Shown: piece by piece, positions 1 through 12,900 of the stretch | Layout: every line of letters begins with the position of its first letter | Numbering within the stretch: position 1 is the first letter of the stretch | Assembly: GCA_000444245.1 (NCBI GenBank) | Contig: ATSW01085734.1 | Location: forward strand, 1-20,289 | DNA length: 20,289 bases | Source of the DNA: Botryllus schlosseri | Lineage: Eukaryota; Chordata; Ascidiacea; Stolidobranchia; Styelidae | Reading direction: 5' to 3' | Notes under the pieces: generated by a model | Databases searched by the model: none | What the model was told of the DNA's origin: nothing | The model's input: only the letters and a program-made list of their open reading frames with translations | Position numbers and translations under genes: made by a program

Positions 1-690
1 CTTGAAAATCGGCAACTAGAACTGGAACTAGAACTAGAACTACTCACTTTTCAAAAGTTGTAACTAGAGCTAGAACTGCTCACATCAAAATCCTCAACTA
101 GAACTAGAACTAGAATCGCTCAGTTTTCAAAGCTCGCAACTGCAACTAGAACTACTCCCTGGAAAATCGTCAACTAGAATTGGAACTAGAACTAGAACTA
201 CTCACTTTCAAAATGCATAACTAGAATTAGAACTAGAAATACTCACTTTTCAAAACTAGAACCACTACTACAATTACTCACTCTTAAAAATCCGCAACTA
301 GAATCAGAACTACAACTACTGTTACTCACTTTCAAAGTTTGCAATTATTCACATTCAAAATTCGCCACTAAAACTAGAACTAGAATTACTCAGTTTTCAA
401 AACTCGCAACTAGAACTAGAACTACTCACATTTCAAAATTTGCCCCTAAAACTAGATCTAGAATTGCTCAGTTTTTAAAACTCCACTAGAACCGGAACTA
501 CTCACTTTTCAAAAGTTGCAACTATAACTACAACTAGTCACTTTTCAAAATCCGTAACTAGCGTTAGAACGAGAAGTTCACAAGAAGAAACTGGAACTAG
601 AAGTACTCAGGTTTTAAAACTCCAAACTAGAACTAGAACTAGCATTACTTACTTTTCAAATTTCGAAACTAGAACTGGAACTATTCAGAA
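1..690. repeat. minisatellite 1, 36-bp units with AACTAG hexamers
   Basis: Tandem units of the form CTCACTTTTCAAAATCC followed by two to four AACTAG hexamers; many units are multiples of six bases, typically 36. The copies vary by substitutions and by hexamer number. The array fills the visible part of the intron before exon 1 and continues off the left edge. I see no coding exon in it. Confidence 0.95.
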
Positions 691-792
691 AACAGCAGCT
701 TGTTGTCTGTTAATTAACTAGACAACTTTATCCCACCATTTAGCATTATTTACTATATCTACATTGGGAATAATCCCCGATTTCCTATTCAG

Positions 793-971
793 ATGCCATC
801 AACCCATGCGAGAATCATCGCTGTGACGGGGTCTGCTTGATATCCTACGCGGAACACCTTCATCAAGGACGCAACTACTCTTGTAAATGTCCGTACGGCA
901 CCTATCTGGAAAACGATGGCTTTTCTTGTAGGAGATCGAAGAAAATGCTGTTCTACGTTTCGGCCGATGGG
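793..971 (+). CDS. LRP1: LRP1 exon 1 of window: EGF-like module and first strand of propeller A
   Basis: Acceptor tattcag, entry phase 1, then a six-cysteine EGF-like module beginning [15 protein letters not shown] and ending GFSC. The last part, [11 protein letters not shown], matches KKFLLYARQM of LRP1, the start of a propeller. Donor GGG|GTTGGT is a weak consensus but gives phase 0, which exon 2 needs. Compared with the human module, a few residues are inserted between the third and fourth cysteines. Confidence 0.85.
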
Positions 972-3900
972 GTTGGTTAATCATTCGTTTATATAATCTG
1001 TCTTCACGAATATCAGTTTGTAAACTGCGTTTTTTCTGCCGCTATATGCGTTTATTGTGACATTTGACTTGAAGTCCCACCAGTTTTCTTCGTTTGATAG
1101 TTTTATTTTGAACAAATCAAGTTTTACTAAGCATATTTCTCAAATCACTTGCATTATCCAGCTAAGCAGCGTACTATTAACCCTACAAATGCCACATATT
1201 TATGAGTACGAACCAAACTGGTAGGTTATTATATCCTGTGGGATAATTCTGACTGCGTTTCATTGTAGATACTCGGTCTGAACGTCAGCAACTTGAACTA
1301 CAGCGCTACCATCGCCATGACCACTCCGTACCTGTCCAACCCGACTGTGATGGCCTACGATAGCAGATACGAGAAGATATACTGGGCCGACGACGAGAGG
1401 AAGGCAATCAGGTCTTCGTATATTAACGGCAGCGGGATTGCGAGCATTATCACGACAGGTTTGTCCACGCCAAGGTGAAACCAGCGTTTGGGTATAAGAC
1501 GGACTTTATTCATGTTAATTTGAGACAGACTTTTACAAACTACGGGATATTCAAAATGTGCAACTAGAAGTCCAGAACTACGCCACTAGAACTAGAACTA
1601 CGCCCTTTCTGAAATCCACAACTAGAATTACTCAGTTTTTAAAACTCGCAACTAAAACTAAAACCACTCTCTTTGTAGAACTTGCAGCTAGAACTAGAAC
1701 ATCTCACTTTTCAAAAACCACAACTAGAACTAGAAGTCTAGAACCACTCACTTTTCAAAATCTGCAACTAGAACTAGAACTAGTCGCTTTTCAAAATCCA
1801 GAACTAGAACTAGAACTACTCATTTTTCAAAATCCGGAACTAGAACTAGAACTTTTCACTTTTTAAAATCCACAGCTAGAACTAGAACTAGAACCACTCA
1901 CTTTTCAAAATCTGCAACTAGAACTAGAACTAGTCACTTTTCAAAATCCAGAACTAGAACTAGAACTACTCGTTATTCAAAATCTGCAACTAGAACTAAA
2001 ACTACTGAAAAAATCTGTAGTTAGTCGAGTGTCGGTTGTAGAAAACATTGTTCGTCACATGAATTTTATGTATCATGTCCGCCTTCTTAATTCTTTATGA
2101 TATAATGAAGTGTAATACACGAAACAAATACTTGAGGTGGATTTGTGTTCGGTACGTCTTGTGTGCTTTTTAGATGTCGACAATCCGAAGGGTATGCTGC
2201 TGGACACGGCTTCGAACACGATATATTGGTCGTCCTACACGGAAATCAAGAAACGTGGCACCACAAACGCACATATAAGTGTAGCTAGGCTTGATGGAAA
2301 GTGAGTTTCTCGGTTTAATAACGGAATAGGCCTACTCTGTTGAGCTGATAGCAGACTATAAGGCAAAAGTAAGACCCAGTAGCTTTCATACCTTATTTAA
2401 CTTACACTTGCAAAGTAACATAGGTTTATTCTGGTGTCTTTTCGATGAATCTTACTTACATAGAGGTATTCAATCTTCATGTATTATGGTCTTTTGTTGT
2501 TGTATTATGTGTCGTAAGTTTATATCTACTCAAGACTCAGTAGAAGTAGCTATTTGTAATCGAGTAAAATAAGGTTATGAGTTTGATAGGCCTGATTTTG
2601 CCTAAAAAAAACGAAAATGTGGAATAGAAGTAGAAATCGATGTTGTAACCAAGTCACAAGGCTCTGAGTCACAAGTCGATTTCGCTTTTATAGTTTTGAC
2701 ACGAGTCGAGTCGAGTCATTTTCAATTCACCACCGAGTCAAGTTCGAGTCATAAGTGTTTTGACTCGCGTCCTTGTGAAAATGACCCGGGGTCAAGTCAA
2801 GTTACCAAGAATCAATCGACGCAATTAATTTATTCAGACTTACGTACCGCATCATCACGTCCGTCCAACAGACCAAGCTGAGCCGGCCCTGCTGCCTGAC
2901 CGCGGACTTTGAGAATTCGTACCTGTACTACGCCGACGACAACGGGATATTCCAGCTCTCGCTAGACGGCGGCGGCCCGCTACAAGTGGGACCCGTGAAA
3001 GTGAAAAACGAGTTTCCTTTTCAGGGCGGGCTGGGCTGGCATGGGTGTGACACTGACCAGCATCGTCGGTTTGGCGCGGACTAAAAATTGAGTCGAAAAA
3101 TTATTTTGAAAAAATAAAGAAATAAATACGAAACAGGATGTTGGCCTAAAAAACTGTGAAACTACGTCTAAAATCATAACCTCTTGACAAAGTAGTGCAA
3201 AATAGTTAAAATCTACTTGAAATACTTCGAAAAAAGGAGATTTCATTACCAAAATTCTAATATTGAAAATTCTGCTGCAAATTGCTCAAAAATTTATAAA
3301 AATTCGGTAACACTAAATCTCTACTCAATTCTCAATAACAATTTTACTAAATTTTCTGGATTTTCTTCTACTCAAGTAGCAATGCTCTGCTCGTTAATGG
3401 AAATGTGAAATAATATCTAGGGTTGGGTTGTTCGAAATGAAAAAAAAAATTCAGGATTCCCGTGATGCCCTTGTTGAATTGTTGGGTCGTTCAAAAAAAT
3501 GTTGCACCTCAAATTTGGCTGAATTCCAACCAGTGGAGCCCATTAAAATTTTTGCATTTATTTTGAAAAATGAAATTTTCTTCTTCAAATTTTACTGTCA
3601 ACCCCATGAAATCGGTGAGTTGTCTACGAAAACGGTGCAAAACAAATTTAGCGCGCTTAAAACCCGCGGAAGCGAAGTTATTTGAGTTTTTCGTTGCTAA
3701 TTCTTGGATTACCAAACGTCGGTGCTATTTTTGCAAATCCAACAACTGCAATTCAATCGCCAAGCAAGCAAGATTTGGAATTGATATTTTTTTTGAACAA
3801 CCCTAACGTACATCACCCGCGGTAGATTTTGACAAACTTTGGTTAGTTGCGGACTTTTTTGGTAATTTTAGTCTGATTAATAAATGTTTTTTCCGCTTTG

Positions 3901-6900
3901 ATAAACTGTTGGAAGACATCACAATAAATCTAGTCTTTGTTAGCAATAATTTCCAGGATATGTGCTTGTGGCCATTTTAAATCGCCACCCTATTGTCTAC
4001 AAGGTAAGTATCGGTGGATAACAATATAGCAGCGGTATTAACATTGTAATATCGTAGCTAAAGCAGACTTGTGCCTTGCATTTGCCCGAAATAAATATCT
4101 TGAATTATTAGAAATATATTTATATACGCACTAAATAGTATTTGGATTCACAATTGCTGATGTACAATGTTCGTCCCAATTCTCTACCAGTCGCTGACGA
4201 GTGTCAGCCCAAAATATCCGGGTTTATTTCAATATCAATACACTATGCAATAGTATATTGAAGTTTTGTACCTTCTAGAAGCTCTAGAAATTCCTGAATA
4301 CAACCCTGTTGCTGTATATTTCGGCACAGGACGAAAAGCTCCTAATATACAAACGAGTATGTCTTTAAAGTACCATGAACTACCGATCTAATATTGTTGA
4401 TGCAGCTTGCCAAATATCTAACTACAAAGTCGCGGTGTGGTAACATTGGTGCTGTAATCGAAACGCTGCTAAAAGCGTTGGGTGAATGGCATTGTTTGTG
4501 TTTTAGATCTACGCCACCACAGGGGTGACGGCGCTACGTTTCGATAAAGCAGATTCCTTCTCGAGACGCGGCAGATATACGGACGTCCTCTATTTTGTGA
4601 AAGTATGTACTTTCTATATTCTTTCAGTGTTCCAAGAAGGTCCTTTTTAGGTAAATGTTTTTTACGTTCTTTAAACGTTCAATAAATGTTCCCGGAACAT
4701 TCTTTTAAATGTCTTTTTAATGTACTTTTTCATCCACAATGGCAAATGCTCCCGATTGCCATCGTTGATCAATATTCCTCATGACATTGTCAAAAACTTA
4801 TTGTTTACATGTTATCATCAACTGTGTTCCCGATGGAAGCGAAGTGATTGCGGTAGAAAATTTTGGATTGAAATGTATGGCATTTTCGGATGCAAATTCA
4901 TTGTTTATATTACGTAGACCTACCCACCATGAATACTATTGTTTCAAATCCAAAATTATTTACTGCAATGACGTCGCCTCCGCTGGTTGTGATTGCGCCA
5001 AATTTGATATACATCATTATTCTGGGCATCCTAACAATTCCAGGAGGTAGACAGTAAAATTATATCGAATTCCATGGAACATGAAGTTGACAATCATGTG
5101 AAACACCATCAATTTTGACGTTTTCATGGGGAACACTGCTGATTAATGGTCGTAGGGCACATTTCCGGACATGGATGAAGCAGTGCACTGGACTCTGTTC
5201 TTTTAACGTCCTTTTAACTGCCTTTGAATGGCATTTAAACGTTACCATATTTTCGACTAGGACGGGACTTTGAAGAACTTGACAAACGACCCGGAGGCCA
5301 GCTGGATGCAGTGGAAACCGGCCAAAATCAGCCTGCCCGCCGGCATGGGCAAGATAACGGCCTTAGAAGTCGAGAATGGTACCATATATGTCGCTGCTGG
5401 AGGTAACAAATTATTCTTATATGCTGAACTTGTGCTGATAACTAGGGCTGAGCGCAATTTTTTCAGTACTAGAGAGAGAGAGAGAGTAATTATATATAGC
5501 TTCACTGGTATTGCTTTATAAAAATGTTCGGTAATTGTTCCCGGGAAATAATTACCTACATTGAGGCTTGTAACCAAGTCACAAATCTCCGAGTCGCAAG
5601 TCAATCTCACTGTTACAGTTTCGACTCGAGTCAAATCGAGTCATTTTCCATTCACCACCGAGTCATTGTGTTGACTGCTCAGTTTCCAGTTAAAGTCTTG
5701 TTAAACCCAATTTTTAGAACTCTATTTGGCGATATCGAATAGTTCGCATTATTAATATACTAATTTTCCTCACTTTTGACAGTTTTTGGTCGCATTTTCG
5801 AGTACCAGTACCAATAGACGAAATCGCGATAGTTTGGTCACTTTACTATTCTTCGAAATGTCGGTCTTGGCCTTCTGAGTCTCGAGTCATATGACTTGGT
5901 TCGAGTCATGCGCAATGACTCAGCCCAAGTCGAGTCAATACACGAGTCGAGTCATTTCCGTATTTTGAGAAAATAACTCGAGTCAAGTCGATATTCTCAC
6001 AGATGCAGAAAAGGATATTCCGTACGCTATATACACGACGTCTACCTCAAACCCAGTCAAGTTTCAAAGACAGACTAGTCTACCTGTGTCGGTAACGGAT
6101 CTCGTGTTTTACAACGGAAATGAACCTGTCCGTGAGACTTTGTAAGTTGATATCAATATCATTGCGAATAGTAGTTCTGTGCAAGATATGTGGAATGCAT
6201 ATATCGTACTAAGGTATCCTTTTATTGCGAGGTAATATACCTGTTGATTTGAACCCAGATGCTCTGTGGATAATGGGGGCTGCGCCCATCTCTGTCTGCC
6301 GTCTCGCGACGATATCACTTGCAAATGCACGACCGGCTACCAAGCTAACGGTAAAGAATGCGATGGTGAGTTTTGACCTAACAATTCAGGTCTTGCCATG
6401 TTTGGTCTTTGTTGCGTTATGTTGTGTGTCTGGATGTAATTTCAAGCCAAGAAACCGTGTTACAACCCGAAATTATTAATATAACTTGTCTTTGAATCCT
6501 AGATTATGCCAAGAAATCTGTCTGAATGCAATTTTAAGCCTAGAAACTGTCTTACAACCCCAAGTTAATGTTAGAATCGATCTTTGGATCCAAGATTAAG
6601 CCAAGGAATTTGCCTGAATGTAATTTTGGGCCTAGAAACTGTCTTACAAACCAAAATTAATAATATAATCAGTCTTTGAATCCAAGATTATGCCAAGGAA
6701 TCTATCTGAATGCAATTTAAAGCCTAGAAAATGCCTTAAAACCAAAAATTATCAAGAAACTCTGCAAGTGTAAGCCTAGAAACTGTCTTACAAACTATAA
6801 AATAAGAATGAACATCTGTCATTGGATCTAAGATTAAGCCAAGGAATCTATCTGAATGCAATTTTAGGCCAAGAAACTGTCTTGCAACCCACAATTATTG

Positions 6901-9900
6901 TTTAAAATGTGTCTCTGAATCTAAAGTTAAGCCAAGGAACCTAATTGCGTCCAATTTTAAGCCTAAAAACTGTCTTACAAACCAAAATAAGGTATGAATA
7001 TCTGTCCTTGGATCCAAGATTAAGTCAAGGAATCTGTCTGTATCAAATTTTAGTCCAAGTAACTGTCTTACAACCCAAAATTCTTATTAAAATCTTTGTT
7101 TGGCTCTGAGATTAAGCCAAGGAAGCTGTCTGTATGCAATTTTAAACCAAGAAACTGTCCTGCAACCTAAAATTATTACTAAAATATGTCTTACAAACCA
7201 AAATAACTATGAAAATCTGTCCTTGGATCCAAGATTAAGTCAAGGAATCTATCTGTATCCAATTTTAGTCCAAGTAACTGTCTTACAACCCAAAATTATT
7301 ATTAAAATCTTTCTTTGGCTCTGAGATTAAGCCAAGGAAGCTGTCTGAATGCAATTTTAAACCAAGAAACTGTCTTACAACCTAAAATTATTACTAAAAT
7401 ATGTCTTTGGATGTAAGATTAAGCCAAGAAAGTGTCTTACAACCAAAAATTATTCGTAATATCTGTCTTTGAATCCAAGATTAAGCCAAGGAATCTGTCG
7501 GAATGCAATTTTAAGCTTAGAAACTGTCTTACAACCCAAAGTTATTAGTAAAATCTGTCTTTGGATCCAAGATTAAGTCAAGGAATCTGTCTGAATACAA
7601 TTTTAAGCCAATAAATTGTCTTTAAAACTTGAAATGAAAATAGGAAATCTTTCTTTCGTAAGCGAAATTGCGTCAAGAAATTCCTATTTGTATCATCCAG
7701 GCACGAAAGACTTTTTGCTGCTGTACACGGCCACTAATATATATGGATATAATCTGGACGACCTCAGGACGTTAGCCATGATACCGGTGAACGACCGTAA
7801 TGATGTCACGTCTGTCGATTTTGACGCAGGTAATATATAGATATATATACGTATTTACATATTTTCAATTTTTTTTTCAAATTTTCATGTTGCCCATTTT
7901 TTTTCTTTGACAATTTGAACGTGTCTGCAGATGGAGACGCGATTTTTTGGGTGGAACAGTCGAAAAACGTGATTTACACAGCCAAACGAGACATGTCCTC
8001 GCAGAGAGTGCTGTATAACCTGAAGGGCAGGAGCAGATCGGGGCATACCTTGTCTGGCAGGTAATAATAATTATTATTCTATAGTCTATATACTCGCATG
8101 TATTGTAGTATGCCTATATTATTCTGCTGTATCGTATATATATAACAGTGAAGAGCTCCTAGGACGTGCAGGACTTCAATATACAATTGCACATTGCCAT
8201 GATAACAAGCCATTCAAAGTAACCCAGGTTAACCTTGTGCTCACGCCCAGTCCTAACTCAGCTGAATTGACCCCTGTGTGGCTCATATTTTGACGATTCT
8301 AATTTGACCCATGGTCTCGAATACAAATACAAAGCAATTAATTCAGGGCTTGTATGCTTTATGACGTGGCGTTTACAGTTAGGAGCAGTAGATACTTCAG
8401 CGTTCCGGCATATAGCGAATCGAAATTGGAATTTGTTTTAGCCAACAGCGGAAGAGCTGTTTTGCGTCGGTGGCTTTCGATTGGATGGCAGGGAACATCT
8501 ACTGGACCAATCCGTGCACAAAGACTATTGAGGTACCGTTTTTGGTGTCAAAACAGCGTAATTGGAAAATTGCGATTTATTATACGTGGAATTTATGTCC
8601 TGTCTACGGTGAAATTCTAACTGTCTGTCTTTGTATTGGTATTACTTGGGATTGGCCATAAATAATTCTTCAAGAATTTGGTTGCACCTGTAGTAGACCA
8701 TTCATATGATCGAAGACTGAATGTTATACTCAATATACATTTACAATCAGTCGCAGATACGTTAAAATTCACAGTTAGCAAAATTTTTGCTGCCATTCGG
8801 GGTGTAATCTTTGCGTTATATCGACGAACAATTCGGCTAAAAGTGTATTCATATCAGGGCTGTAATGAATCGAGTCATGTTCATAAAAATGGCGAATTAC
8901 TTGACTTGACTCGGCATTAAAAATGACTCGTGTCAAAACTATTATAGCTTGAAATTGACTCGTGACTCGTAACCTTGCGACTTGGTTGCAACCCTGATTG
9001 GTTTTGTTATTCATGTTTGTGTGTAACGATTTTTTATTTCCAGATGATGCGTGTTGATGGCGGCTTTAGGTACGTTGTTCACAAAAGCAACACAATGAAA
9101 CCTACTGGAATTGTTGTACATCCCGCCAAGGGATATATATTCGTTACAGGTAACTTTCTCGGCTTAATTTTGGAGTTGACGGTGGTTTCTTGGCCGAGTT
9201 TTGGGTTGAAAGACAGTTTCTCGACCTAGTTTCTTGTTCGAAGATAGATTTTTTGGCGTAATTTTGTGTGTAAAGACTGAAATCTTGGTTTGATTTGGAT
9301 TCAAAGATAGACTCGTCAGTATAATTTTGTATTTTTCGACAAATTTCTTAGCTTAATTTTGGTTTCAAAGATATATTTCTTAGACTACAGCATACTAATC
9401 AGGTGTCGTGGAAAGACTGCTAGATATGTAATCAATGGTCGTGGGGAACCCTGCTCAGTGCGTGAGTCAACTTCGGCACATTGACCAAGTGTCATGCGAA
9501 GCGCTGTCGAATAATGTAATGTTAGCAAGAATCGACGCTCGTGGAGCACACTCCTCAGTGAATGTATCGAAAAATATTCAATTTTTTTTGCCGGACAAAT
9601 AGTTAGTTGTCTAATTGGACGAAATTAGAGCGAAATGCCGGTAATATAATTATGATCTGATTTGGAAATAAATGTGTAGCTATAATTCTAATTCCAATCT
9701 TATTTGGAAAAACTGTAACTGTAATTCTAATCTAATTAGGAAATAACTGTAGATATAAGTCTAATTTGAATGTAATTCGGAAAACTAATTTGTAGCCGTA
9801 TTTTGAATCAAATCTAATTTGGAAAATTTGAAAATTTTGTAGCTGTCCAACGTCTGCTACGGTGTGTTGACCACGTGTAGGTTCAATGTTATCAAAGAAA

Positions 9901-12900
9901 TGTAGTTCTTGGCCAATTACAGCGATTCCTTGTTCGTAGATTTTTCCGAAAATCCTTCCATCGTCCGATTTTCGCTGGACGGCAAAAACATCGACCATAT
10001 CGTGTCGACGCATATTTCGTCCATGAGCGGGTTTACGATCGATTACAAGGTAAAGTGTCTGTGAGTAGTTCTTGTAAGAAACCGTTTTTATGCTTTGAAT
10101 AGTGACTTGTGTTTTTTGAAATTTTTTTCTATTTTTCGTAAACTTTCCTTTTATTTTTTTCTTCATTTTTCGTATGTTTGCGATTTTTTGAAGTTTTTGG
10201 ATTTTGGGTATACTTGCGATAATTTGGTTTTTCATTTTAAATACTCTGTACTCGTGTTTAAAGTGTGAACTGTAGGCTACTAATAAATAGCGATAAAGCT
10301 ATAATATCAACACACGATTCTATATCTAGCAATGGCTATATGTTTTTGAAAATTTTAGCTACATTGCATAGGCCGACATATTATATTCGCTATTCTCAGA
10401 CCGACCGCATTTACTGGACCGATAATTTGAGGCGCGGCATATTCTCCGTGGACCTGGACGGCATGAATCGCAGGTCCGTGCTGTCGAGCTCGCAAATTCA
10501 GCCCAAGAGCCTGGCCATTTTCAACACCACCCTGTACTGGACTGAGAGGTAAATTTATGTGTTCTTTTTCTGCGTTTTTAAGCACATGACTTGAAAAGTT
10601 ACGGTTTGCTGCATAAAATGAGCTGAATTGGCTTTTGTTTGGGTTTGTATCAGGGTTCTGTTAATTCCTGTTGAATATTTGACCTTTGAAGCCCCAATTC
10701 CAATATACAAATCATTTATGGCAATGTGTTTTTGTGTCTTAGATCTCACGCGGATATATCGAGCTGTTACTTGCCAGAGAATTGTACCCAGGTGGCCAAC
10801 CATCCCGGCGTGACCGGTAGGACGTCCTCCAGAGGAATTCAAGTACGTTTCATGATTTTATTCGGAGCCAAATTTTGCGAATTCTTAACCATATTTCCAA
10901 GTTTTATGTCGAAATTTGAATCTAAACGACTCCCTCTGTCAGGTATACAGCCCGGACAGACAAGAGGGGTCTAATCCTTGCAGCGTTAATAACGGTAAGT
11001 ATATTTGGTTCAATAATAGGCCTCGAGTATTAACGATGTTGAACAGTGGTTCCCAACCTTTTTGGATGTCGGAGCCGCTTGAAAACACTAGAGTAGGCTA
11101 CTTGTAACGGGAACGTAAAGCTAACTAGCCTACCTCTGTATCCCACCATCTCCAAAAGCATTCATGTATACTTCTATAGATCCTATATCGGGTATTTAAG
11201 CATTGATTTGGTGAGTGCTATACATTGAAATAAACTGAAAATGCCCGTCATTACTACAACATACTAATATGTCGTTATGTGATTGCTCTTCAGCCTTCAT
11301 ACATTCCGGCACTTGAATGCACAAGTTTGCTGGGGATTCTACGCTGCGTAATATTGCACTTATAGCAATTTATACTTGACTATGAGCCGTTATTATGATG
11401 TTAGTGACACTGTGTAGAAATTTACTCTTCACAGAGACGATATATAAAGGTCTGTGACCAACAGAACTCAAGATATATCCTTGTCTGAAGGGTATGGTTT
11501 GACGTTTGACGCTAGTCTGCAAGAATTCTCTTTCCTGGTTATTAGATGCGGCACTGGACGGCTTTAAACATAACTATTATACCTTATTTAGCATTCATAA
11601 ACAGAAGTTGACTTCAACTATTCATTGGAAAGATAACTGTGTATCATTGTCTCTAAACGATAGTAGATAGCAGCCATGGATAGCGATAGTTCGGGCCAGC
11701 GACACAACGTCTTGCTCACGAGGCCTGTTACAGATGCGAACGCTCAAGCCAACAGTTACGGCCTGTTGCACCCACGTATAATACGCACCCCCCTATTTTA
11801 GGGCAATAAATCGGTACAAGTTTACGCATTATACATGGAAAATTACGGTAATTGATAAATGATCTCTTGGCGACAAGGAGCTTGCAATTTCAGCACTCGA
11901 AAAAAATCATCTCCAGTTACAAAACTACAATCATTAATATTATTAGTAGATTAGATATGAGCACATTGTGCCTAGGACGAACTGCGAATCGTGCCCAGTC
12001 GCTGCAAACGTTAATATAATGCGATTCGAATTGAATATTGCAGCCGTTTGTCAACCACAGGATGTATTTGACGAACCAGAGCTAGGCTTTGTCATCTGTA
12101 ATAACATAACATCTATAATTCCGAGTTTTTCGGCAGGCAATCCTAATGCTTTGTTAAGAACCTTGCGTAGCATTGGTGATAATAACTACGAATGTTATCG
12201 CAGGTGGATGCGCCCATCTATGCATGTATCAGGGCCCAGGCAAGGGCATCGAGTGTAAATGCTCTTTCAACAAAATCGACCCGAAAAACTCATCAAATTG
12301 TATTGGTAAGTGTAGGAAATTTTATTTTTTTATAAATGCACCACGATATGAAGATGTATCAAAATGCAGGCTCGCTAATGAAGCTGAAATGACGCCATAC
12401 TTTTGATGGCCGGTGTGTTTACACTGGGCCAGTGATTTAGGCCAGGTGCTTGTAACCTTTCCTACAAGCTGGACAGTAGGGTTGTTCGAACATGATTTTT
12501 TAAAATTTTTGCGGCTATTTGTAAAAAATTGCTGGTTTGGCTGAAAAAACGTTGCACACTAAATTTGGCCCGATTCCAACCGGTGGAAGTGCAGCTACAG
12601 GAGTTTGAAAATTTTGAAATTAATATCAAATATTTTTTGCAAATTTTACCGTGAAATTGTCACGTTGTCTACAAAAACGATGCGAAACAAATTTTTACGC
12701 TATTCCGACCCGTGGAAGCGAAGTTATTTGAGTTTTTCGTTTATAATGCTGGGATTACCCACCGCCGATGCAATATTTTCAAATCCAAAACTGGAAACTG
12801 CGATAACTTCGCTTCTGCCGGTTGGAAGCAAGCAAAAATTGGTAAGGGTCGTTATTTTAGGCTACTTAACAATTTCATGGGGTTGACGGTAAAATTTGAA

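Noticed and set aside
1558-1866. 102-codon open frame rich in T, R and L
   Set aside because: It lies wholly in minisatellite 1; the 36-bp unit is a multiple of three, so the frame stays open by repetition alone.
3428-3806. Several overlapping open frames on both strands
   Set aside because: They lie within a MITE, recur in its relatives, and have no recognisable protein pattern.
6430-7620. Regular repeats considered as a CRISPR array
   Set aside because: Units are contiguous and diverged with no unique spacers, in an animal intron.
9044-9049. ATG ATG at the start of exon 13 as a translation start
   Set aside because: These are internal residues; the frame continues from exon 12 in phase 0 with matching homology (TIE-MMRVDG).
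9732-10235. 167-codon minus-strand open frame
   Set aside because: Antisense to LRP1 exon 14, minisatellite 3 and T-rich intron; lysine-rich with no domain pattern.
11968-12258. 96-codon open frame with cysteines
   Set aside because: Crosses the exon 18 acceptor in a frame different from the EGF module; the upstream part shows no homology.
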